The notes under the pieces are model-generated. The model worked only from the letters and a program-made list of their open reading frames with translations. It was not told the origin of the DNA and did no database searches. A program made the translations under genes and the position numbers. From contig NZ_POWX01000012.1 in assembly GCF_003044445.1 (NCBI RefSeq), positions 1 through 64,000 of the forward strand: DNA of 64,000 nucleotides, given 5' to 3'. How positions within the stretch are numbered: the stretch's first letter is position 1; every line of letters starts with the position of its first letter. Source of the DNA: Neisseria mucosa (GTDB lineage: Bacteria > Pseudomonadota > Gammaproteobacteria > Burkholderiales > Neisseriaceae). Shown piece by piece: positions 53,995-62,318 of this stretch.

Positions 53995-55815
53995 TTAAGC
54001 TGCCTCAAACAGTTTTCTCATGGCTTCGATTTGGTGTTGTTTGAGTTCGCCTGCTTCGTCGCGGCCGACGAAGATTTTGAACATGGCGCCGCCGTTACGG
54101 TTGATGAAGTTGAGCGAGCAGGTGTCTTTGCCCATAAACGGACGCTCTAAAAGGTAGATGGCGGCGCAGTTTTCGTAATAGATATGACCGTGTACGCCGC
54201 CGTCGGTTTCGGGGTGGTCGAAGTTGTAGAAGCCGCGACCGACTTTGCCGCCGGGCAGTTTGCCGGTGACTTCGACGATGGCGTCGGGGGTGTGGGCGAT
54301 GAAGGTGACGGCTTCGTCCCAGGCGGCGACGGCTTGGAGGATTTCGACGATGCGGCTGCCTTCGGTTTGGCGTATGCAGTTTTCGGGCAGGCAGCGGATG
54401 ACGTCTTCAAAGCTGCATTGGTTTTGCGCGGCGAGCATTTCGAGCACTTGGCCGGGATTTTTTTCCAATGATTGGCGCAACATGATTTGTTGTTCGGATG
54501 AAAGTTTTTGCATGGTTTGATCCTTTTCTTGAGTCGGAAGGGTGAGCATGAGTTTGCGGATGAGGGTGGGCGACCAGTAGCGGCCGCTGGTGTTCAGGCG
54601 GATGAGGCCGTCTGAACCTTGTTCTTCAAAGAGTTGCATTGCCTGCCATTGGGCAATCAGTTTCTGCGCGGCGGCGTTGCCGTCAAACAGCGAGGGATTC
54701 AGACGACCTGTTTCCATATCGTGCTGCACTTGTCCGAGCAGGATTTTGTTCGGGCTGTGGCCGCTCATGAAGGCGATGTTTTTTTCGCCTGTCGGCGTGG
54801 CGAGGTAGCTGTCCAAATCGCCCTGCACCTGATAGCTGAAGCCGCCGAAGTTGCCGCCTGCGCCGGAGCCGAACGCCCAGCAGGGGATATTAGATTTAAC
54901 TAGGGTATTGTAGCGGTTGCGTTCGCCGCGGCCGGGGTAGGCGAAATGGCTGTTGCTGACTTGGTTCCAGCCTTTTTGTGCCAGCGTTTCGACGGCGTAG
55001 GCGTATTGGTCTGCCTGAACGTCGAAACCCGGCGGGGCGGGAAATGCGCCTTTTTCCACCATGCGGTTGATGGGCAGCATGGGATAGAGGTTGAAGGCGT
55101 AGGTATCGAGTCCGGACAAAGGCAGGGCGGTGGCGCGTTCGAGGTCGTTTTGCCAAACGGCGTCGGTTTGGTTGGGCAGGCCGAACATCAAATCGACAAC
55201 GATGACGGCGTTGATTTCACACAGTTTTTCCAGATAGGCAAAGGCTTCGTCGCCGCCGTGTTTGCGGCCGAGGCGGCGGCGGATGGCGGTGTCGAAGGTT
55301 TGCACGCCGATGGAAATGCGGTTGGCACCCGCTTCGACGCAGGCTTGGGCTTTTTCGATGTCGAAATGGCTCATGCGGCCTTCGATGGTGAACTCGCAGT
55401 CGTCGGCAATCGGCAGGTATTGGTAACAGGCGCGGATGAGTCTGGCAAGGTCTGGGGTTTGCAGCGCGGTGGGCGTGCCGCCGCCGAAATAGACCGCGCG
55501 GATTTTGCCGTTGCCTTGGCGGATTTCTGCTTCCGCCGCCATTTCTTCGATGATTTTTTCGGTGTAAACGCTGCTGTAACTCTCTTTCCACGCGTTGCGG
55601 TAGAAGCCGCAGAACACGCAGTGGTTGGCGCAGAAGGGGATATGCAGATAGGCGAGCGCGTCGGAATCGGCGGCATGGGGGAGCTGCTGCCGCCAAATAT
55701 TTTGCCATTGCGGACGGGGAATCGGTATGCCGCCCCATATCGGCATCAGCGCCTGCCGTTCGGGAAAGGCTTTGGGCGCGGATTGGCGCGGTGTCCAAAC
55801 AAGCTGCTGTTCCAT
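53995..55815 (-). CDS. HutW-HutX fusion: heme-opening radical SAM enzyme plus heme carrier
   Basis: 606 residues. Residues 1-434 match the anaerobic heme-degrading radical SAM family HutW/ChuW: CANHCVFC with C62, C66, C69, followed by YFGGGTPTAL and NRISIGVQTF. Residues 435-606 match HutX, the cytosolic heme-binding carrier (MQKLSSEQQIMLRQSLEK ... GRGFYNFDHPETDGGVHGHI). These are usually separate genes. Just upstream of Met435 (54513) the DNA still has AAGGA at seven bases' distance, so HutX may also be made alone. Fur-like sequence precedes the start. The next gene upstream is a TonB-dependent heme receptor. An AG-DUS 12-mer lies at 54605-54616. The start has no clear Shine-Dalgarno sequence. 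Confidence 0.88.
   Translation of the reverse strand: MEQQLVWTPRQSAPKAFPERQALMPIWGGIPIPRPQWQNIWRQQLPHAADSDALAYLHIPFCANHCVFCGFYRNAWKESYSSVYTEKIIEEMAAEAEIRQGNGKIRAVYFGGGTPTALQTPDLARLIRACYQYLPIADDCEFTIEGRMSHFDIEKAQACVEAGANRISIGVQTFDTAIRRRLGRKHGGDEAFAYLEKLCEINAVIVVDLMFGLPNQTDAVWQNDLERATALPLSGLDTYAFNLYPMLPINRMVEKGAFPAPPGFDVQADQYAYAVETLAQKGWNQVSNSHFAYPGRGERNRYNTLVKSNIPCWAFGSGAGGNFGGFSYQVQGDLDSYLATPTGEKNIAFMSGHSPNKILLGQVQHDMETGRLNPSLFDGNAAAQKLIAQWQAMQLFEEQGSDGLIRLNTSGRYWSPTLIRKLMLTLPTQEKDQTMQKLSSEQQIMLRQSLEKNPGQVLEMLAAQNQCSFEDVIRCLPENCIRQTEGSRIVEILQAVAAWDEAVTFIAHTPDAIVEVTGKLPGGKVGRGFYNFDHPETDGGVHGHIYYENCAAIYLLERPFMGKDTCSLNFINRNGGAMFKIFVGRDEAGELKQHQIEAMRKLFEAA
54605..54616 (+). repeat. AGGCCGTCTGAA (AG-DUS dialect) inside hutW-hutX
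   Basis: Exact 12-mer of another Neisseria dialect, near the join of the two domains. A local-dialect DUS lies about 90 bases away at 54699-54712. Confidence 0.7.
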
Positions 55816-55820
55816 ATTTG

Positions 55821-55839
55821 ATTAAAAATGATTATTAAC
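55821..55839 (-). promoter_or_regulatory. Fur-box-like sequence before hutW-hutX
   Basis: On the minus strand TTAATAATCATTTTTAA contains the central AATCATT of the Fur consensus (11 of 19 positions by eye). It lies directly before the start codon. Confidence 0.4.
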
Positions 55840-56163
55840 CAGATTTGAAAATTAAATCACTAGCAATCGATAGTGTCAAGGGACGATAGCGAGGGGAAAC
55901 AGAAAATGAAAAGTATCGGTAACTGACTATAGTGGATTAACTTTAAATCAGGACAAGGCGACGAAGCCGCAGACAGTACAGATAGTACGGCAAGGCGAGG
56001 CAACGCCGTACTGGTTTAAAGTTAATCCACTATAAATTTTGAGGTCGGCATTGTGCGGGATGGCTTGAGGTCGTCTGAAAAATCAAAGGCTTGGTTTGCT
56101 GTTTGGTTTGGGTGTCAGGCATTTAACCCATGACCTGTTTTCAGACGACCTCTTGGGTTTACC
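55840..56163. other. Intergenic region between heme receptor and hutW-hutX
   Basis: No gene. It contains a short CREE (55928-56034) and a DUS inverted pair (56067-56153, long loop) that probably ends the receptor gene. Confidence 0.55.
55928..56034. repeat. Correia element (CREE), short form
   Basis: 107 bp between TATAGTGGATTAACTTTAAA and TTTAAAGTTAATCCACTATA, without the long core. It lies between the two genes of the heme locus. Confidence 0.9.
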
Positions 56164-58368
56164 TCAAAACTTAAGCTGCACGCGGGCGGCAAAATTGCGT
56201 CCGGTTTCGGTGTATAAATCCATCACGCTTGAGCGGCTCATGCCGGCGACGTCTGCGTGTTGCCAGTATTTTTTGTTGCCGATGTTGTAAATGTTCGCGC
56301 CGATTTCGACGTTTTTAGACGGCTTGTACCACGCGCCGACATCCCATACGCCGTAGCCCGGCGCTTGGAAAACGCTGTCGCTGCTGACGCGGCTGTGTTT
56401 TTTCGACCAGCGCAGTTTGGTATCGACGCCCCATTTTTCTTGCGCGTAGTCCACGCCCAAAACGCCGTTGAGCGGGTAGGCGGAATCCAGCGGCGTGCCG
56501 TCTTGCTGCTTGCCGCGCATCCAAGCGATGCTGCCGGAGACTTGCCAGCCCGGCAGGAATTTGTAGGCGGCAGAGGCTTCGGTACCGTAGGTTTTGACCC
56601 TATCCAGATTTTGATATTGGTACTGGATAATCGGGCGGCCGCCTATGGAGGCAGTGCCGACTTCGGTACGGTCGATGAAGTTTCGGTAACGGTTGTAGAA
56701 CGCGGTAACTTGCGCGCGGGCGCGTTCGTTTTTGAACTTCATGCCCAATTCAAAGCTGTTGGAGCGTTCGGATTTGAGATTCGCATTCGGGATGACGGCA
56801 TAGCCGTAGGTCGTGTTGGCAAACGCCATGGTCGCGCTGTCAAACGGCGGCGTGCGGAAGCCTTGTGAATAAGTGGCAAAACCGGTGAACTGCCCACCCA
56901 TCGGTACACTCAGGCGCAGGCTGGGCGTGAGCGCGGAATCGTTGAAGCGGGTTGCCGTGCCGTCGGGATTGGCGTTGAGATAGGCTTGGTCGGTTTCAGT
57001 GTTCAGTTTGTCTTTCTCGTAACGCAGGGCAGGGGTCAGGACGATGCCGTTGCCGAAAGTCAGGCTGTCTTGCGCGTACAGACTGACGGTTTTGCGTTTG
57101 CTGTCTGGGAAAGTTTTGTTCGGATAGGTGCTACCCGCATAGGTTTTGCTGACGGCGCCAGTTAAGTTATCCACCGTCAGGCTGTCACGCGGACGGGCGG
57201 TTTCGGTGTGTTTGTATTCGGCTCCGGCAACGACGGTTTGTTTGACCGCGCCGTCAAATGCCCACACGCCGCGTCCGGTCAGACCGCGTATCACCTGCTC
57301 GAAACCGTAATCCGAATAGCGGGTCGAATTGCCCAGTTGGCGCGCGCCCATGCGGGTAATGCTGACATCGACGGCATCGTCTTCCGTGCGCAGTTTTTGC
57401 TGATAGGCGGTCAGGTTCGCTTCTTTCAGACGACCCTCGCCAGAGTAGCGGTAGCCCGCTTCAATGCGTTGGCGGCGGATGCGGTCGCGGGCGTTGCTTT
57501 CCGAAGTCGCCACCGTTACCGGTCCGCGCGATTGCGAACCCAAGCCGTTTGCCAACACGGTGTCGTTGGCGTGGTAATACTGTTCGTACAAGGTTTCAAA
57601 ACGGTGGCGTTCGTTGCCGATACTGCCTTTCGCCAAAATATTGTAGGCATTGTTTTTCTGCGGATTGGTGGCGGTGCGCGAAGTAGAGTAGCTTTTGTCG
57701 CCGCCCATGTTTTCCGTTTCGTGCCCTTGGCGGCGCGTCAGCATCAGCAGGCCTTCGGCGTTTTCATGGAAACCGGCGGCTGTTGCTGTTACACCGTGGC
57801 TGCGGTCGCGGCTGCGGTAGCCGTGTTTCAAACCGAAATGCCCGCGTTTGTCCGCATCGACAAAATCACGCGGCGAGAGCGTGACCATGTTCACCACGCC
57901 GCCGAGCGCATCGCTGCCGTAGAGCGCGGAATAAGGGCCTTTGACAATATCGACCTGCTTGAGTGTGTCGCTTTCAACCATATCGCGTCCCGAGATCGCG
58001 CCGTTGGAGCCGCCGCCCGCGTAGGACTCGGGAATGCGTACGCCGTCCACCATCATCAGGATGCGGTTGCCGTCTATGCCGCGGATATTGATGCCCGCAT
58101 GACCGCGGCGATTGTTGTCAGACGGCACACTGACGCCGGGTTCGTACAAAACCATGTCGTCCAAATTCTGCGCTGACGCTTGGTTTAGGGTCTTGCGCCC
58201 GATAACCGACACATTCGGCGCGGCTTTGTCCAACGTTTGCGCGTTGCGGTCGGCGGTAACCAAAACGGGCGCCAGCTCTACTTGCTGGGCAGGCTGAACA
58301 TCCGCTGCATACAAATAATGTTGGGAAAACAATGCGCTTAAAGTACAAACGACGGCTTTTTGTTTCAT
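56164..58368 (-). CDS. TonB-dependent heme/hemoglobin receptor
   Basis: 734 residues. Signal peptide MKQKAVVCTLSALFSQHYLY (AAD after). N-terminal plug with RRGHAGINIRGIDGNRILMM, then a 22-strand beta barrel ending in the outer-membrane signature FAARVQLKF. The heme-receptor motifs are recognisable: FRAP-like YSQGFRTPP and NPNL-like NANLKSERSNSFELG. It brings heme or heme-protein iron across the outer membrane with TonB energy. Its partner gene hutW-hutX lies downstream. A Fur-like site is upstream. A DUS is translated as EGRLKEA at about 57427. Exact ligand (heme, hemoglobin, haptoglobin) not determinable. Confidence 0.88.
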   Translation of the reverse strand: MKQKAVVCTLSALFSQHYLYAADVQPAQQVELAPVLVTADRNAQTLDKAAPNVSVIGRKTLNQASAQNLDDMVLYEPGVSVPSDNNRRGHAGINIRGIDGNRILMMVDGVRIPESYAGGGSNGAISGRDMVESDTLKQVDIVKGPYSALYGSDALGGVVNMVTLSPRDFVDADKRGHFGLKHGYRSRDRSHGVTATAAGFHENAEGLLMLTRRQGHETENMGGDKSYSTSRTATNPQKNNAYNILAKGSIGNERHRFETLYEQYYHANDTVLANGLGSQSRGPVTVATSESNARDRIRRQRIEAGYRYSGEGRLKEANLTAYQQKLRTEDDAVDVSITRMGARQLGNSTRYSDYGFEQVIRGLTGRGVWAFDGAVKQTVVAGAEYKHTETARPRDSLTVDNLTGAVSKTYAGSTYPNKTFPDSKRKTVSLYAQDSLTFGNGIVLTPALRYEKDKLNTETDQAYLNANPDGTATRFNDSALTPSLRLSVPMGGQFTGFATYSQGFRTPPFDSATMAFANTTYGYAVIPNANLKSERSNSFELGMKFKNERARAQVTAFYNRYRNFIDRTEVGTASIGGRPIIQYQYQNLDRVKTYGTEASAAYKFLPGWQVSGSIAWMRGKQQDGTPLDSAYPLNGVLGVDYAQEKWGVDTKLRWSKKHSRVSSDSVFQAPGYGVWDVGAWYKPSKNVEIGANIYNIGNKKYWQHADVAGMSRSSVMDLYTETGRNFAARVQLKF

Positions 58369-58387
58369 GAAGCGTACCTGTAAATCA

Positions 58388-58406
58388 AATAATAATCGTT
58401 TCTATT
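58388..58406 (-). promoter_or_regulatory. Fur-box-like sequence before the heme receptor
   Basis: On the minus strand AATAGAAACGATTATTATT matches the Fur consensus at 11 of 19 positions by eye, 20-38 bases before the start. Confidence 0.4.
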
Positions 58407-58494
58407 TATATTGTAATTTTGAGGAATGCGCAAGTTTTATGGCAGATCTAAGTGCATACGACAGTCAATATCCAAGACCTTTACCACACAAACA

Positions 58495-58540
58495 AAAGGT
58501 CGTCTGAAAACCCGTATTTCAGGTTTTCAGACGACCTTTT
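58495..58540 (-). terminator. DUS inverted-repeat terminator of ppk2
   Basis: AAAAGGTCGTCTGAAAAC and its complement with a short loop, 27 bases past the ppk2 stop. Confidence 0.8.
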
Positions 58541-58566
58541 TACTGCTGAAACAGCTAACCGCTCAA

Positions 58567-59496
58567 TTAGTCATGACCGATATCGACGGTTTTCTCTTTG
58601 TAGCGCGTATCGGGGACGAGGACGATTTTTTCGTCCACTTTGCCGATGGCTTTCACGTCTTTGCCCGGGTAGTCCAACTGATGCAGGAAGTAGCGGATAC
58701 AGTTGAGGCGGGCGCGTTTTTTGTCGTCGGAGCGGATGATGACCCAAGGCGCGTCGCCGGTGTGGGTGTGGAAGAACATGGCGTTTTTGGCTTCGGTGTA
58801 GTCGTCCCAACGGTCGAGCGACTGGATGTCCACAGGGGAGAGTTTCCAGTGTTTCAGCGGGTCGTCGCGGCGGGAGATGAAGCGGCGCAGTTGTTCTTCG
58901 CGGGATACGGAGAACCAGAATTTGAAGAGGTGGATGCCGCTGGCGACGAGCATACGTTCCAATTCAGGGGTTTGACGCATGAAGAGCAGGTATTCGTTGG
59001 GTTCGCAGAAGCCCATCACGCGCTCTACGCCGGCGCGGTTGTACCATGAACGGTCGAAGAATACCATTTCGCCTGCGGTCGGCAGGTTTTGGATGTAGCG
59101 TTGGAAATACCATTGACCGCGTTCGGTGGTGGTCGGTTTTTCCAGTGCGACAACGCGCGCGCCGCGCGGGTTCAAATGTTCCATAAAGCGTTTGATGGTA
59201 CCGCCCTTGCCTGCGGCGTCGCGGCCTTCAAACAGGCTGACGATGCGTTGGCCGGAGTCTTTGACCCAGCTTTGCACTTTCAGCAATTCGATTTGCAGCT
59301 TTTGTTTTTCTTTTTCGTATGCGGCGCGGCGCATACGTTGCTTGTAGGGGTAATTGGCGGGGAGCGGCGCGCTGCTGGAGTCTTCGTCCGTACCGCGTCC
59401 TTCGTGTTCCAAAACAGCTCTTTCAAAAACTTGTAACTGGTCTTGTTTTTCGCCCAATTCAACGTTTTCGAAGGGTTCTAACTGATGATCTGCCAT
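58567..59496 (-). CDS. ppk2: Polyphosphate kinase 2
   Basis: 309 residues. Uses polyphosphate to phosphorylate nucleotides (class I PPK2 by general resemblance). Walker A FEGRDAAGKGG at 89-99, Walker B-like FFDRSWYNRAG, and the lid region RFISRRDDPLKHWKLSP. The N-terminal ~45 residues are polar and probably disordered. Cytoplasmic. Single gene with DUS terminator. Confidence 0.94.
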   Translation of the reverse strand: MADHQLEPFENVELGEKQDQLQVFERAVLEHEGRGTDEDSSSAPLPANYPYKQRMRRAAYEKEKQKLQIELLKVQSWVKDSGQRIVSLFEGRDAAGKGGTIKRFMEHLNPRGARVVALEKPTTTERGQWYFQRYIQNLPTAGEMVFFDRSWYNRAGVERVMGFCEPNEYLLFMRQTPELERMLVASGIHLFKFWFSVSREEQLRRFISRRDDPLKHWKLSPVDIQSLDRWDDYTEAKNAMFFHTHTGDAPWVIIRSDDKKRARLNCIRYFLHQLDYPGKDVKAIGKVDEKIVLVPDTRYKEKTVDIGHD

Positions 59497-59662
59497 AGGG
59501 TCTCCTTATTGCTTAAGTTTGAAATGATATGGTGTGGTATGGTTTGATTCTACTCCTTTGCCCCTCAGCGGACTACATAAAATTACACTGCGCCATTTTT
59601 TTCGGCGCGGTCTGCTAATTTGTGTAAAAACGGCGTATAATCAGACTATTTGCACCACAGCC

Positions 59663-61582
59663 ATGCCCTATTTCGCCCTGTTTGACGATGCCGTGAGCGG
59701 CCGCGCAAAACTCTATCAAAATCATGTGGAAAGCCGCCTTTTCCATCATAACGAACTGGATTCGCTGGACGATACGCTGCAAAAGGGCTGGCAAAAAGGG
59801 CTGCATGCTGTGTTGTTTGCAGACTACGAATTCGGTTTGCCGCTGATGGAGATGGCGTCCGAACGCGTTGGCAACCTTGTCCTGCACTGGTTTGCCGACT
59901 GCGCCGACATCGATGCCGAAAGCTGGCTTGCCCGACATTCAGACGACCTCCCCGCCGGCATCTCCACGCCGCAATCCTCCGTATCCGAAGCCGATTATCT
60001 CGAGCATATCCGCCAAATCCACGAAGCCATCCGGCGCGGCGACACCTATCAAATCAACTACACCACCCGCCTGCACCTGCAAGCCTACGGCAACCCCGTC
60101 AGCCTCTACCGCCGCCTGCGCCAACCCGTCCCCTATGCCGTCTTGTCCCACCTGCCCGATGCGGCAGGGAAATCCGCGTGGACGCTGTGTTTCTCGCCCG
60201 AACTCTTCCTCAAAATCGGTGCGGACGGCACCATCAGCACCGAACCGATGAAAGGCACCGCGCCGATTTTGGGCGACGGGCAAGACGAACACCGCGCCGC
60301 CGAGTTGCAAGCCGACCCGAAAAACCGCGCCGAAAACGTGATGATTGTCGATTTGCTGCGCAACGACCTCGGCAAAATCGCCCAAACCGGCAAAGTGAGC
60401 GTACCCGAGCCGTTTAAAGTATCGCGTTTCGGCAGCGTCTGGCAGATGACCAGTACCATCCAAGCCCAAGCCCTGCCGCACATTACCGCCGCCGACATCC
60501 TCCGCGCCGCCTTCCCCTGCGGCAGCATCACTGGCGCGCCCAAACGCATGAGCATGCAGATTATCGAATCGCTCGAAGCTGAACCGCGCGGCCTCTACAC
60601 CGGCAGCATCGGCTACCTGAAACCATGTGAAAGTGGACTGGGATTTGAAGGCATATTCAACGTCGTTATCCGCACCTTATCGCTCAAACCCATTTCAGAC
60701 CCGATTTCAGACGACCTTCCATTTTCAGACGACCTAGATAGTGGATTAACAAATCAGGACAAGGCGACGAAGCCGCAGACAGTACAGATAGTCCGGCAAG
60801 GCGAGGCAACGCCGTGCTGGTTTAAAGTTAATCCACTCTATCACGGAGTGTACGGCGTTGGTTCCGGCATCGTCATCGACAGCGACCCCGCCGCCGAATA
60901 TCGGGAATGCGGCTGGAAAGCCCGTTTCCTCAACGAATTGCGCCCCGCTTTCGGCATCTTCGAAACCATGCGCGTGGAAAACAGGCAATGCCGCCTGCTC
61001 GACCTGCATTTAGGTCGTCTGAAAACCTCCGCCCAAGCCCTCAACCTACCCCTGCCCGACGACTGCGAAACCCAAATCCGACAATACATCGCCAAACTGC
61101 CCGACGGCCTCTTCCGCCTGAAAGCCGAGCTCGTTTCAGACGACCTCATCCTCAGCCATGCCGCCACCGCCGAGCTGCCCGCCCCGCAGCGCGTCATCCT
61201 CGCACCCCAATCCCTCCCGCGCCGCGACTACCTGCGCCGCTTCAAAACCACCCGCCGCACCCTGTACGACCAAGCGTGGCAAACCGCTGAAACACAAGGT
61301 GCATTCGACAGCCTGTTTTTCAATTCAGACGACCTCCTACTCGAAGGCGGCAGAAGCAACGTGTTCGTCAAATACCAAGGGCAATGGCTTACCCCGTCTC
61401 CGGATTTGGACATCCTCAACGGCGTCATGCGCCAAGCCGTGTTGCAGCAGCCGCAAACCTACTTGGGCGCAGACGCAGTCATCGAAACGCACATTACCCG
61501 TGACATGCTGGAACACGCCGAAGAAATCCGCCTCTCCAACGCCTTAAGGGGCGTGTTTGAGGCGGAGTGGGTGAAAAGTTGA
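59663..61582 (+). CDS. PabB-PabC fusion (aminodeoxychorismate synthase I + lyase) with in-frame CREE insertion
   Basis: 639 residues from the ATG at 59663 (MPYFALFDDAVSGRAKLYQN); 43 codons upstream are open but not conserved. The N-terminal half is chorismate-binding PabB (GDTYQINYTTRL, EPMKGTAPI, GSITGAPKRMSMQIIE). The C-terminal ~210 residues (from FGIFETMR) are a class IV aminotransferase, PabC (ADC lyase); both act in folate synthesis. Between FNVVIRTL and HGVYGVGSGIV the sequence is interrupted by about 45 extra residues: two DUS words (ISDDLPFSDDLD) and a short CREE (residues 359-393). At least six DUS lie in the gene, most read as SDDL. Whether the protein is active is untested. Confidence 0.9.
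   Translation: MPYFALFDDAVSGRAKLYQNHVESRLFHHNELDSLDDTLQKGWQKGLHAVLFADYEFGLPLMEMASERVGNLVLHWFADCADIDAESWLARHSDDLPAGISTPQSSVSEADYLEHIRQIHEAIRRGDTYQINYTTRLHLQAYGNPVSLYRRLRQPVPYAVLSHLPDAAGKSAWTLCFSPELFLKIGADGTISTEPMKGTAPILGDGQDEHRAAELQADPKNRAENVMIVDLLRNDLGKIAQTGKVSVPEPFKVSRFGSVWQMTSTIQAQALPHITAADILRAAFPCGSITGAPKRMSMQIIESLEAEPRGLYTGSIGYLKPCESGLGFEGIFNVVIRTLSLKPISDPISDDLPFSDDLDSGLTNQDKATKPQTVQIVRQGEATPCWFKVNPLYHGVYGVGSGIVIDSDPAAEYRECGWKARFLNELRPAFGIFETMRVENRQCRLLDLHLGRLKTSAQALNLPLPDDCETQIRQYIAKLPDGLFRLKAELVSDDLILSHAATAELPAPQRVILAPQSLPRRDYLRRFKTTRRTLYDQAWQTAETQGAFDSLFFNSDDLLLEGGRSNVFVKYQGQWLTPSPDLDILNGVMRQAVLQQPQTYLGADAVIETHITRDMLEHAEEIRLSNALRGVFEAEWVKS
60695..60736 (-). repeat. Tandem DUS copies within pabB-pabC
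   Basis: Three TTTCAGAC words occur in close succession (the first degenerate, TTTCAGACCC), two of them full DUS, ending directly at the CREE. They encode DPISDDLPFSDDL. Confidence 0.85.
60737..60840. repeat. Correia element (CREE), short form, inside pabB-pabC
   Basis: 104 bp from (G)ATAGTGGATTAAC to GTTAATCCACTCTA. Three bases (TTT) are missing from the left arm compared with the 107-bp copies and both ends have substitutions. It is read through without a stop in the pabB-pabC frame, giving residues 359-393. Confidence 0.9.
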
Positions 61583-61614
61583 TTGGTTGAACAACGGACA
61601 AAGTGAATAAGCAA

Positions 61615-61686
61615 AAAAGGTCGTCTGAAAACGAGCGTGAACGAGTTTCTCGAAAATTTGGTTTCACGTTTTCAGACGACCTTGTT
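61615..61686 (+). terminator. DUS inverted-repeat terminator of pabB-pabC
   Basis: AAAAGGTCGTCTGAAAACG and its complement. The inner loop can form a second stem (GAGCGTGAAC / GTTTCACG). It lies about 32 bases past the stop. Confidence 0.75.
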
Positions 61687-61757
61687 TTTACCTGCAATCC
61701 GCCCCCTCTTCCGTCTGGCGGGAGAGGGTGGCTCTGCGGGTTGAACGAATTTGATTT

Positions 61758-61864
61758 TATAGTAGATTAAATTTAAACCAGTACGGCGTTGCCTCGCCTT
61801 GCCGTACTATTTGTACTGTCTGCGGCTTCGTCGCCTTGTCCTGATTTAAATTTAATCCACTATA
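61758..61864. repeat. Correia element (CREE), short form
   Basis: 107 bp from TATAGTAGATTAAATTTAAA to TTTAAATTTAATCCACTATA. One orientation has an open frame like the one read in pabB-pabC. Confidence 0.9.
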
Positions 61865-61941
61865 CCTAAAACCGTAAAGCCACCCCATCCTAACCTTCCC
61901 CTGCCAGACGGGGGAAGGGACAAAGCTACCTTGTGGCAACG

Positions 61942-62035
61942 AGTAGCGTGGGTTCTACCCACGATATAAATGCAAGAATAACCGCTAAATTCAAATTGTG
62001 GACAACAGGCTCTCGGACGAGACCCACGCTACTCA
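61942..62035. repeat. MITE-like inverted pair of GTAGCGTGGGT words
   Basis: GTAGCGTGGGT at the left end and ACCCACGCTAC at the right end bound 94 bases. This resembles the pair at 7042-7127 in spacing and end sequence, with a different interior. Confidence 0.5.
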
Positions 62036-62063
62036 TTAACTTCCAAGCCCCCATTAATCTCAT

Positions 62064-62109
62064 AAAAAGGTCGTCTGAAAACCGGAATTTCAGTTTTCAG
62101 ACGACCTTT
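62064..62109. repeat. DUS hairpin upstream of acpP
   Basis: AAAAAGGTCGTCTGAAAAC and its complement with a short loop. Terminator form, no gene directly before it; separates the repeat region from the acpP promoter. Confidence 0.6.
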
Positions 62110-62213
62110 CTGCTTATTAACTCATTGATGTTAAATAAAAACAAATTCCCGCTTGTAGGTTAAAATCAGGCTATGCTAATATGCACAACAACAGGTTTTT
62201 CCAGAATAATCTG

Positions 62214-62222
62214 TGTTAGAAT
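62214..62222 (+). promoter_or_regulatory. Extended -10 promoter candidate for acpP
   Basis: TGTTAGAAT gives an extended -10 (TGn-TAGAAT). No clear -35 is at the expected distance. The gene begins at 62319 after a ~90-base leader. Confidence 0.45.
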
Positions 62223-62318
62223 GCAGACTTAGATGGAAAACTCTATCCGAACTCGGTACAATACCGACGAATTTATTTCTCTTAAACAACCCGCCGCAAG
62301 GCAAAAGGAACGACTGAT

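Larger units (their letters stand above)
61583..62318. other. Repeat-rich intergenic region pabB-pabC / acpP
   Basis: 736 bases without a gene. In order: DUS terminator 61615-61686, a GGGAGAGGG-type palindrome near 61702-61735, a short CREE 61758-61864, a (C/G)CCTTCCCC palindrome, GTAGCGTGGGT palindromes at 61942-61964 and 62018-62035 facing each other, DUS hairpin 62064-62109, and the acpP promoter. Confidence 0.65.

Noticed and set aside
61757..61939. 60-codon open frame on the minus strand after pabB-pabC
   Set aside because: It is the open frame of a CREE plus flank, without a ribosome-binding site; useful only as a parallel to the insert in pabB-pabC.
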